This document shows, piece by piece, positions 24,001-30,096 of a DNA stretch of 30,205 bases. Under the pieces are notes generated by a model. The model searched no databases, was not told where the DNA came from, and saw only the letters and a list, made by a program, of their open reading frames with translations. Positions within the stretch are counted from its first letter, which is position 1; every line of letters begins with the position of its first letter. Location: positions 1 to 30,205 of the IMG/VR virus record IMGVR_UViG_3300017746_000085; one strand, written 5' to 3'. The position numbers were made by a program, and so were the translations under genes. Source of the stretch: a virus.

Positions 24001-25014
24001 ATATTAGGATTATTAATACAGCCAACTATTATTGAAAGAAGTAAAGACACTGCATTAACAGAAATATCAAAATTAAATCAAACTCATTTATCTGAAATAC
24101 ACGTACCTGATTTTGTTATTCCTAGTGCAAGTAGACTGAATCCAGAAGGTGATATATTCAGAGATTTTGAAATTTTATCTGGCTCTCAAGAAAATTTTGT
24201 AACAGAATTATTTGCCGCTCCAGACATAAATGATAACAAAGTGCAGATATTTGCGTCGGCTTCATTACCTGCAGTTGGAGACAATCTTGTAGAAGGCAAA
24301 TGGCAATCATTTGCATCGTCTTCATTACCGGTAATTGGGGATAACCTCATGCAAGGAAAATGGCAATCATTTGCTTCAGCTTCATTGCCTGTAATAGGAG
24401 ATAATCTCATAGAAGCAACCGATCAATTTATTGCGTCAGCTTCATTTGATACAAACCCGGATATAGATGGTGCTTATCAAACAACTGCATCTGGATCTAT
24501 TGAAACTACTAAGACAGACGTTACTAGTATTGCATTAATAGATTATGAGTGTAAATTACAAAATAGTAACTTAGAATTTTTTAATATAGAAGGAACAGCT
24601 GTAAATTATAATGCAAGATTAATAACCAATAAAGATCCGTATGCTGGAACTGTATATTCACACACTAGTATAATTTTTTCTGGCAGTTCGTTTGTTACAT
24701 CATCTACACCTTATTGGGAGTCAGAAGCTATATCTTTATTCATAACTAGTAGTAGATTATCAGAATTTAACAAAACTAGATATAAATTAGGTATTACTGG
24801 ATCTGAATTACGAGTAGCTGAATTTCAAGATTATCTTCCTACCGGAATAGCTAATCATAGATTTAACGGCTGTAAAATATCTAGTCCAGATTATAATGTT
24901 AATTCAAAAGACACTCCAGATGGAAAGCCAGTTATTGAAGTTTCTATAACTACAGGAAATAAATTATATATAGAGCCGCCTGGAAGTAAAGGATTATTTG
25001 ATGTTAAAGGATAA
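21082..25014 (+). CDS. 1310-residue baseplate/tail structural protein with LamG-like module
   Basis: The size and position after gp6 suggest a role like that of T4 gp7 (1032 residues) in the wedge, but no direct match is visible. Conserved-looking helical section around residues 450-580: SIPEFMLLDENNEQLSTFVN, LGHHYDILYTYINAM, NIPGLLKNKGTKRSVQALLA and CYGVP. Around 640-770 there is a LamG/concanavalin-like module (VLIGGTSGGSRLLGQVQELR, MWTGSLND). Near residues 1055-1130 is a three-fold 20-residue repeat (see 24244). The C-terminus is beta-rich and ends GSKGLFDVKG. I believe similar giant proteins occur in marine T4-like phages. A carbohydrate-binding role of the LamG module is inferred from the family. 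Confidence 0.75.
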   Translation: MLTQYTNKDKLLNESKATNAERYDANDLDLFKESLFQYGEVNLGTANASNEFHVYSGDTWITGKHKVDLENFDQAAFTKDGAQIQLTSPVKFNLSQELRKLELTSGNYRIILNFFVNILGSYNAPLMAIDDISPDRTEVRLRAIDETNPKFLLSINQYINNVAGRQTALTDNNNFSFLLNFSRNKTNLFVNSVVVGKYLFVKLYKPLDDDIEKNFKCWIVRENKLPYVDNISVSEVLDQITFNVLQGTNWEASAEQDTSNATTLKSWSDLLGSSMQTSQQIIDSYFSGSLGGVKLNIDFGDFNNFVFYSSATERLDNFKYKIELLEYYTAQSASAGLLSGSAAIANAADFNNLYTNLIGGMDQFEQYLYYDSSSKIFTHDIPVANPVVEFVTGSYISPAPKSNSTYPFELYSVTSSNFESWYTGIHESASIYDLRNNNRLIRSIPEFMLLDENNEQLSTFVNMLGHHYDILYTYINAMTLINSRDEHPKQGMPNELLYTVAKQFGWKLTNGAQSTDLWEYTLGTDSNGTPLTGSNSVGDPSLPLRDVTYGIWRRIVNNIPGLLKNKGTKRSVQALLACYGVPQSLITIQEYGGPRLKRPPSYEKLNFDYSLDLIKNTTGVVRVDYNQTIGAVELRFRTDNVLKNPLVPGTMNLFSAGGNDVTLEFSRGTMGRIQINGTSSAEIEMFEGDYLTALLRTGSNNSIEVLAKKSKFGKIINTVSASATGSFSNPGTVLIGGTSGGSRLLGQVQELRMWTGSLNDAPYTNHTKAPSAYDGNVDAYDELVFRTPLTQKINHAATSSLTGVQPDIGTTISASFTGSGYPAWTNSTPYDSIEETYYFDGISLGGGTFDDNKVRIESTELLNTLNVENRATRNGFDTAPLDSNKLGIYYSPQTMINDDIIAQLGFTILDDLIGDPRAKENRYTYPDLINTSREYWKKYSTKNDMNSYLRIFSLFDLSFFKQLEQLLPARSEKILGLLIQPTIIERSKDTALTEISKLNQTHLSEIHVPDFVIPSASRLNPEGDIFRDFEILSGSQENFVTELFAAPDINDNKVQIFASASLPAVGDNLVEGKWQSFASSSLPVIGDNLMQGKWQSFASASLPVIGDNLIEATDQFIASASFDTNPDIDGAYQTTASGSIETTKTDVTSIALIDYECKLQNSNLEFFNIEGTAVNYNARLITNKDPYAGTVYSHTSIIFSGSSFVTSSTPYWESEAISLFITSSRLSEFNKTRYKLGITGSELRVAEFQDYLPTGIANHRFNGCKISSPDYNVNSKDTPDGKPVIEVSITTGNKLYIEPPGSKGLFDVKG
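24244..24480 (+). repeat. Tandem 60-base coding repeats
   Basis: Three in-frame units of exactly 60 bases (24244-24303, 24304-24363, 24364-24423), each coding for 20 residues of the type QSFASASLPVIGDNL plus five more, followed by a degenerate fourth unit to about 24480. Synonymous differences between units show they are not brand new. They form a Ser/Ala-rich spacer in the 1310-residue protein. Confidence 0.85.
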
Positions 25015-25054
25015 TAATAATAAAAACAATAATACAGCATTTTTTTTTAGAACG

Positions 25055-25064
25055 TAATATTTAT
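25055..25064 (+). promoter_or_regulatory. Late-promoter-like element (TAATATTTAT)
   Basis: TAATATTTAT followed by ATAAAAAAAAGGGAA, 20 bases before the ATG at 25085, with AGGGA as ribosome site. A run of nine T precedes the element (about 25040-25048). Confidence 0.6.
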
Positions 25065-25084
25065 ATAAAAAAAAGGGAATAACA

Positions 25085-25747
25085 ATGGGATACTTAGATA
25101 ATACTTCTGTAACAGTAGACGCAATCTTAACAAATAAGGGACGTGAATTACTAGCTAAAGGAGATGGTTCTTTTAATATAACACAATTTGCGTTAGCAGA
25201 TGATGAAATTGATTATGATTTATGGAATCCAAATCATTCATTAGGAACAGACTATTATGGTATAGTTATTGAAAATTTACCATTAACAGAAGCACTTCCA
25301 GATGAAACTCAAGCAATGAAAAGTAGATTGCTAACATTAGATAATAATACTACAACAAGAATACCAACGGTACAAGTAGACAAAACAAGTATAACATTAA
25401 ATGCAGGACAGTCAGCTGTTATACAAGCTTCGACATTTGGATTAAATAATGCAAATTCTACATTTGGATATTCAGCAATTTTATCTGATTCATCTACTGC
25501 ATTAATTACATCTGCTGTAGGACAAGAAATTACTAGTAATATTTTACCAACTGTACCTAGCATTTCTGCAAATGCAGAAGCTACTAGTGTAGCAGCATTG
25601 AGTAAAGGTGGATTTAGGTTAGTAGGAAAACAATTATCAAAAGACAAAACAGCTACTATTACGATCGTAGGAAATGAAACCGGCGGTAGCACTAGTATAA
25701 GTTTAACTATAAAAGCTGTTAATTTAGCAACTGCACAAAGAGGTTAA
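25085..25747 (+). CDS. 220-residue virion protein with Ig-like C-terminus
   Basis: The N-terminus GYLDNTSVTVDAILTNKGRE, then LLAKGDGSFNITQFALADDE, is a pattern I associate with structural proteins of marine T4-like phages. From about residue 95 there is an Ig-like (Big-type) beta-sandwich (VQVDKTSITLNAGQSAVIQA ... ATITIVGNETGGSTSISLTI). No enzymatic motif. Ig-like modules in phages decorate tails or capsids and may bind cell-surface sugars. Followed after 13 bases by the next gene, which has GGAG upstream. Confidence 0.75.
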   Translation: MGYLDNTSVTVDAILTNKGRELLAKGDGSFNITQFALADDEIDYDLWNPNHSLGTDYYGIVIENLPLTEALPDETQAMKSRLLTLDNNTTTRIPTVQVDKTSITLNAGQSAVIQASTFGLNNANSTFGYSAILSDSSTALITSAVGQEITSNILPTVPSISANAEATSVAALSKGGFRLVGKQLSKDKTATITIVGNETGGSTSISLTIKAVNLATAQRG

Positions 25748-25760
25748 TAGGAGTTAACTA

Positions 25761-27140
25761 ATGAATAAAAAAATAATAGATTTAAAAAAATTACCAAATC
25801 AAGGAGCTGTTTCACCAGAAGTTGCGAGAGCAATTGAAGCTACTAGTCCAGATGCGGCAACAGCTCAAGCTAGAATTGCTGAGTTAGAAGCATTATCTAA
25901 TTCAGAAGGCGTTACTGTTGGGCAAAGTGCTCAAGTAGCAGGAAATATTTCAAATGATTCAGTTGTACAAGATCCTAGAACTGGTGGAGATATATCTCCA
26001 GCTACTATTGCAGAAATACAAAGACAAGCTGTTGACGATTATGTTACTCAGATACAAAATCAAAATGCTATATTAAATGGTGGAAAAACATTTCAAGTAT
26101 TTGATTTATCTGAAGCAAATGGTGATGTTATAGATGCAACAAAAGAAATAGTAACGGCTGGATTATGGAGTGATAACTTAACAGAATTAAGAACTTATTT
26201 TACACAATCAATGACGGCTGCTCAATCTCCGTATTATGTTAATGTATTTCAAAAATTACCTTCTGCAACTGGATCTGCAATACAATATGCGTTAGCATAT
26301 GGAAATGCATTAGGAAGTGGATCTGTACTTAGTGATAGTATTGATGACTCTGCAACAAGAGCTATTTATAGTCAATATAAACAATTATTATTACCAAAAG
26401 GAGTTAATAGATTTTTAACACCTGCTTCAGGAAGTACTGATTCTATATATGTTGTTAACTTCCAAAGAAATAGAACTAAAGAAAAATTAGATCCAGGAAA
26501 TTTTGAATTACCATTATCTACTTTATCTTCATCGGCTGCTTTAGACGCAACTGGTAGTGTTGAAGTAAGTGGTTCTGCATTAACTATTACATTAATTGAT
26601 GATTCAACTATAGCATCTGCTTCAAATGAAGATGCTGGTAATGTATATTATGTTGTTTCTGGTAGTATTGCTAATGGAGTACATAACCCAGCTGCTCCTG
26701 TATATTACGGACTTGTATATTGTGATCATAGTACTATTATTTTAGATGGTAATATTTTAGATAATAAAATGGGATTCCAAACTAATACAGGATCAAATTC
26801 AAATGGAAGTAATCATTATAGATTGCATCATTCAATATCTGGATCATATGTATCAGGTCAAAAAGGATTTAAAGCAAGAAATAAAGAAACTGTTTCTAGC
26901 ACATTTTATTTTGTTAGAGTAAAAAATGGAGATTTTAATTATTCTAATAATCCATCTTATGTAACTGGAGACCAAGGTGATATATTCCAAGATGACTTTA
27001 TTGGAGATCCAAAAGCGTATATAACCACTGTTGGATTATATAATGACTCTAGAGAATTATTGGCAATAGCAAAACTAAGCAAACCATTAATTAAATCTAA
27101 AAAGAGAGAATTAAATATTCGTGTAAAACTTGAATATTAA
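25761..27140 (+). CDS. 459-residue virion protein
   Basis: N-terminal 90 residues are helical and Ala/Glu-rich (ARIAELEALSNSEGV). The middle is helical and beta mixed, with FQRNRTKEKLDPGNFELPLS (about residue 235). The final 80 residues, with FVRVKNGDFNYSNNPSYV and ITTVGLYNDSRELLAIAKL, form a module that is also found at the end of the next protein (27199). GGAG lies 9 bases before the ATG. Probably a tail or baseplate structural protein; no T4 equivalent recognised. The gene ends just before a hairpin terminator. Confidence 0.75.
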   Translation: MNKKIIDLKKLPNQGAVSPEVARAIEATSPDAATAQARIAELEALSNSEGVTVGQSAQVAGNISNDSVVQDPRTGGDISPATIAEIQRQAVDDYVTQIQNQNAILNGGKTFQVFDLSEANGDVIDATKEIVTAGLWSDNLTELRTYFTQSMTAAQSPYYVNVFQKLPSATGSAIQYALAYGNALGSGSVLSDSIDDSATRAIYSQYKQLLLPKGVNRFLTPASGSTDSIYVVNFQRNRTKEKLDPGNFELPLSTLSSSAALDATGSVEVSGSALTITLIDDSTIASASNEDAGNVYYVVSGSIANGVHNPAAPVYYGLVYCDHSTIILDGNILDNKMGFQTNTGSNSNGSNHYRLHHSISGSYVSGQKGFKARNKETVSSTFYFVRVKNGDFNYSNNPSYVTGDQGDIFQDDFIGDPKAYITTVGLYNDSRELLAIAKLSKPLIKSKKRELNIRVKLEY

Positions 27141-27153
27141 TCATTGATTTTAT

Positions 27154-27192
27154 CCCCGTTATATTTATATAAAAAGAATATAGCGGGGTTTT
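27154..27192 (+). terminator. GC-clamped hairpin terminator enclosing a late element
   Basis: Left arm CCCCGTTATATT (27154-27165), 11-base loop, right arm AATATAGCGGGG (27177-27188), a 12-pair stem with a single T-G wobble, then TTTT (27189-27192). It is the strongest hairpin seen in the window. The late-promoter-like element at 27159-27168 lies in its left arm and loop. The GGGG of the right arm is about 10 bases before the ATG at 27199, so the fold could also affect translation. Confidence 0.7.
27159..27168 (+). promoter_or_regulatory. Late-promoter-like element (TTATATTTAT)
   Basis: TTATATTTAT followed by ATAAAAAG, 30 bases before the ATG at 27199, within the hairpin at 27154-27192. Confidence 0.45.
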
Positions 27193-27198
27193 ACTATT

Positions 27199-28860
27199 AT
27201 GCCAAACATTATTAAAGATAAAAACGGAACGTATCCGCAAGTATTTAAACGTGTAGGACAATCAGATACTAAAATTACTCCAATACAACTTAATAAGACG
27301 TTTACAATGAGGTCTGGAAGTTTAGATGATAATCATTTATCATTAGAAGCAAATTATGTTCCAGAGATACCAGAAATTAATCCTTTTACCAACGAAGCAT
27401 ATTATTTTAATCAACAATTATTTAATCCATTTGGCAAAAATCATCAAAATGGATCATTTCCATTTAATATATACTATTCTATTAATCATTTATTCTATAA
27501 ACATAAAGATAATGCATTACAAACTCACGGATTAATATGTCCTCCAGCTAAATCTACTAAGATACTGTATCAATCTGCTTCAGTTTTTAGTATACCTCAA
27601 ACACAAATGGGGCTAACAATTAAACGAGGATCATTTATTTATAGTGGATCTTATAATTTACATTCCGATGAATATGAAAATATTATTGATTCTGGTATTA
27701 TAACAAGTTCATTTGTTGGAGATGAATTATTTTATGAAGGATTTAATGAGTATTTTGATTTACGTCGAATTACTGAATATGTAACAGCTTCTAATGTTAC
27801 ATTTCCAAAAGGAGTTACGCATTCAGATGGAGATAAAAATCCAATTGGATATTCGGCATATTTTTCTGGATCTGGATATATGGAAATATCTAATCCTGGC
27901 ATTAGATACGCTCCATTTGATAGAGATCATGATTATGCACTTTCGTTTTATATATACAGTGGATCAAATACCGGAACTACTAATCAATTAATAATAGGAA
28001 AACAAAGAAATAAAGATAGTGATCAATATCCATTTAAAATTGAATTAAGTGGTAGTAACCAATTGGTATTTTCTATACAAGGAACAAAAGTTTTAAATAA
28101 TCAAATTACTTCATCTGCATTTGTTTCTAGTAGTTGGACTCATGTTGTTTGTCAAAAAACTGGTAGTACTATGGAAATGTATGTAAATGCTTCGTTACAT
28201 AGTTCATTAACATCTAATTCATTACTTAGTAATGATCAAATAAATAATTTTAAAACATCTTCAGTAGCTATAAATAATATAGACTCTATAAAATTTGGAG
28301 GAAATCAAGTATTTAGATCAGGAGTTCATGATGGTACTGATTATTTCAATGGATATTTAGATGAAATTCGAATCTATAATAAAGCTTTAAATCAATCAGA
28401 TGTTAATTCATTAGCAGATCGTACAGAAGGCGGAGGCTTATTGCAAACAAATAGAGTTGGAAATGCATTTCATGAAAACGGATTATTTGTAATAACTAGT
28501 CCAGATGTTCGATATGACGATGCAATAACATTTGCATATTCCGGCAGTTATAAAAGCACAACTAATATATTTGAATTTTCAACATTATGTAAAGTAGAAC
28601 AAGGTGATTTTAATTTGACAACAAATCATAGTTCAACAAATGATGATAATGAGACATATATGTCCCATGTTACGTCTAGTGCTTTCGAACCATATATAAC
28701 TACGATTGGATTATATAATGAATATGCTGAACTATTAGCTATAGGAAAATTTGCAACGCCAGTAAAAAATCGTAATGATATTGATATGAATTTTCTAGTA
28801 CGTTGTGATTTAGATCAAGATAAATTTGCAAATATAGTAGACGATAATGAATTTGATTGA
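27199..28860 (+). CDS. 553-residue virion protein with LamG-like domain
   Basis: The N-terminal 200 residues are a beta-rich region with Asn/Phe-rich stretches (FNQQLFNPFGKNHQNGSFPF). Around residues 215-410 is a LamG/concanavalin A-like lectin fold: AYFSGSGYMEIS, YALSFYIYSGS, SSSWTHVVCQKTGSTMEMYV and FNGYLDEIRIYNKALNQSDV (G-x-L-D-E-I-R-I-Y-N-x-A-L). This last motif is diagnostic of the family. The C-terminal 85 residues repeat the module of the preceding protein (VEQGDFNLTTNHS ... ITTIGLYNEYAELLAIGKF). It likely binds polysaccharide at the host surface as part of the tail or fibres; this is inferred. Confidence 0.8.
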   Translation: MPNIIKDKNGTYPQVFKRVGQSDTKITPIQLNKTFTMRSGSLDDNHLSLEANYVPEIPEINPFTNEAYYFNQQLFNPFGKNHQNGSFPFNIYYSINHLFYKHKDNALQTHGLICPPAKSTKILYQSASVFSIPQTQMGLTIKRGSFIYSGSYNLHSDEYENIIDSGIITSSFVGDELFYEGFNEYFDLRRITEYVTASNVTFPKGVTHSDGDKNPIGYSAYFSGSGYMEISNPGIRYAPFDRDHDYALSFYIYSGSNTGTTNQLIIGKQRNKDSDQYPFKIELSGSNQLVFSIQGTKVLNNQITSSAFVSSSWTHVVCQKTGSTMEMYVNASLHSSLTSNSLLSNDQINNFKTSSVAINNIDSIKFGGNQVFRSGVHDGTDYFNGYLDEIRIYNKALNQSDVNSLADRTEGGGLLQTNRVGNAFHENGLFVITSPDVRYDDAITFAYSGSYKSTTNIFEFSTLCKVEQGDFNLTTNHSSTNDDNETYMSHVTSSAFEPYITTIGLYNEYAELLAIGKFATPVKNRNDIDMNFLVRCDLDQDKFANIVDDNEFD

Positions 28861-28862
28861 TT

Positions 28863-29408
28863 ATGATAAAATTAAAAAATATATTAAATGAAATATCTGA
28901 AGAAGAATCTAACAGATTATTATCAAAAATAAGAAATAAAGAATTTAAATTTTTTAATTCTGGCGATAATGGAAAGATATATAGTATTAATGGAGAAGAT
29001 TTATTAATGAAAATAACTTCAGAACCAGATGAAACTGCGGTTGCTGATGTTATAGTAGGAAGATATAATGAATTTAATGCATTTATACCAGTTGTTTATT
29101 CTGACAGTATGAATAACATGTATATAATGAATCGAGCTAGTAATTTGTCTTCTACTATGTTACAAGAAATTTCAAATTTTTATGAAAATTATAAAGAATA
29201 TGCTAGAAGTCAAGGAGTTGAAACTAGTATATTTGATTATTTTAATAATGATGGCGCTAGAAACTTAAATGAAAATATATCTAGTTTTATAAGAGCGTTA
29301 GAACAACAAGTAAAAAACACCGGAATTGGCGATTTTGAATTATCATTAGATTTTAAACCAGACAATATAATGAGCTGGAATGGTAATTTAGTAATGGTTG
29401 ATTGGTAA
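28863..29408 (+). CDS. Minimal protein-kinase-like protein with MIKLK leader
   Basis: 181 residues from the ATG at 28863; a TTG two codons earlier is possible, but the ATG reproduces the MIKLKNILNE leader of other proteins here (L8-N9-E10 fits the prohead-protease rule). Kinase landmarks in order: Gly-rich loop SGDNGKIYSI (33-42), Lys in LLMKIT (K50), hinge-like YIMNRAS, catalytic loop LDFKPDNIM with D163, K165 and N168, metal-binding Asp in VMVDW (D180). The spacing from D163 to N168 is that of protein kinases. The protein ends immediately after D180-W181, lacking the activation segment and the rest of the C-lobe. It could phosphorylate host proteins after injection or be an inactive binder. 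T7 gp0.7 is a known phage kinase that modifies the host. Confidence 0.7.
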   Translation: MIKLKNILNEISEEESNRLLSKIRNKEFKFFNSGDNGKIYSINGEDLLMKITSEPDETAVADVIVGRYNEFNAFIPVVYSDSMNNMYIMNRASNLSSTMLQEISNFYENYKEYARSQGVETSIFDYFNNDGARNLNENISSFIRALEQQVKNTGIGDFELSLDFKPDNIMSWNGNLVMVDW

Positions 29409-29420
29409 AGGAAAAAAGTT

Positions 29421-29900
29421 ATGAAGAAAAATCACTGGCATACTGCTGGCAGTAAACAACGTCAAGCAGCATATAAATATGGTTATAGATCTGGATTAGA
29501 ATTAAAAGTAGCAGATCAAATAAAAGAAGCAAAATATCCTGTAAATTATGAAACAGAAACGTTACAATATATAGTTCCACAAAAAAATTCAAAATATACA
29601 CCTGATTTTATATTTACAAAAAAGAATGGTATTTTAATGTATATTGAAACAAAAGGAAGATGGACTAGTACTGATAGACAAAAGATGAAAAATATATTAG
29701 CTTCAAATCCTGATATAGATTTAAGAATAATATTTCAGAATCCAAATCAAAAAATATCCAAAGGTTCAAAAACAACATATGAAGCATACGCAATTAAAAT
29801 TGGAATTAAACATATTGCAAAAAAAGATATGCCAATGGAATGGTTAGAAGAATGTTGTAAAATAGATGAACAGCCAACTATAAATAATTTTTTTAGTTAA
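29421..29900 (+). CDS. T7 endonuclease I-like Holliday junction resolvase
   Basis: 159 residues. Active-site pattern of the T7 endonuclease I family: E27 in YRSGLELKV, D62 in YTPDFIF, E76 and K78 in YIETKGRW (35 residues between the first two, as in T7; the third is 4 residues further on). Also TSTDRQKM, IFQNPNQKISKGSKTTYEA and PMEWLEE, each with a counterpart in the T7 enzyme. The enzyme resolves branched DNA before packaging and degrades host DNA in T7. T4 uses the unrelated endonuclease VII for this, so this is a mosaic substitution. AGGAAA lies 8-10 bases before the ATG. Last gene of the late block. Confidence 0.9.
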   Translation: MKKNHWHTAGSKQRQAAYKYGYRSGLELKVADQIKEAKYPVNYETETLQYIVPQKNSKYTPDFIFTKKNGILMYIETKGRWTSTDRQKMKNILASNPDIDLRIIFQNPNQKISKGSKTTYEAYAIKIGIKHIAKKDMPMEWLEECCKIDEQPTINNFFS

Positions 29901-30003
29901 TGGTTTGATCTTTGAAATATTTTTATTATTTTTTTTATGTAAGTATGTATTTAATATAAAGATGAAATCTTTTAATATATGTTAATTTATTAAATGATGA
30001 ATC

Positions 30004-30036
30004 GTTAGACCAATAATGTAATGTATTGTGTCTAAC
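30004..30036 (+). other. Intergenic hairpin
   Basis: Left arm GTTAGACCAATA (30004-30015), loop ATGTAATG, right arm TATTG, a bulged T, then GTCTAAC (to 30036): 12 pairs with one bulge. No T-run follows, so it is not a classical terminator. It lies in the 196-base gap (29901-30096) between the resolvase and the primase-like gene, about 25 bases before a sigma70-like promoter. No other gene or RNA is seen in that gap. Confidence 0.5.
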
Positions 30037-30060
30037 TTATAATATAGTAATCCAAATTCT

Positions 30061-30088
30061 TTGAATTATACTAAAATTTTCTTATAAT
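30061..30088 (+). promoter_or_regulatory. Sigma70-like promoter for the primase-like gene
   Basis: TTGAAT (30061-30066), 16-base spacer, TATAAT (30083-30088), identical boxes and spacing to the promoter at 5886. Transcription would begin at about 30095, two bases before the ATG at 30097, giving a nearly leaderless mRNA. Confidence 0.5.
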
Positions 30089-30096
30089 ATTATTAT

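Noticed and set aside
25040-25048. Run of nine T after the 1310-residue gene
   Set aside because: No stem of useful strength is seen upstream, so it was not called as a terminator.
25309-25692. 127-codon open frame on the minus strand
   Set aside because: Antisense to the 25085 virion gene, hydrophobic Val/Ala/Leu composition mirrored from the Asn/Thr-rich coding strand; no support as a gene.
29901-30096. Possible tRNA or small RNA gene in the largest intergenic gap
   Set aside because: No cloverleaf arms or CCA-type end could be traced; only the hairpin at 30004-30036 and a promoter are supported.
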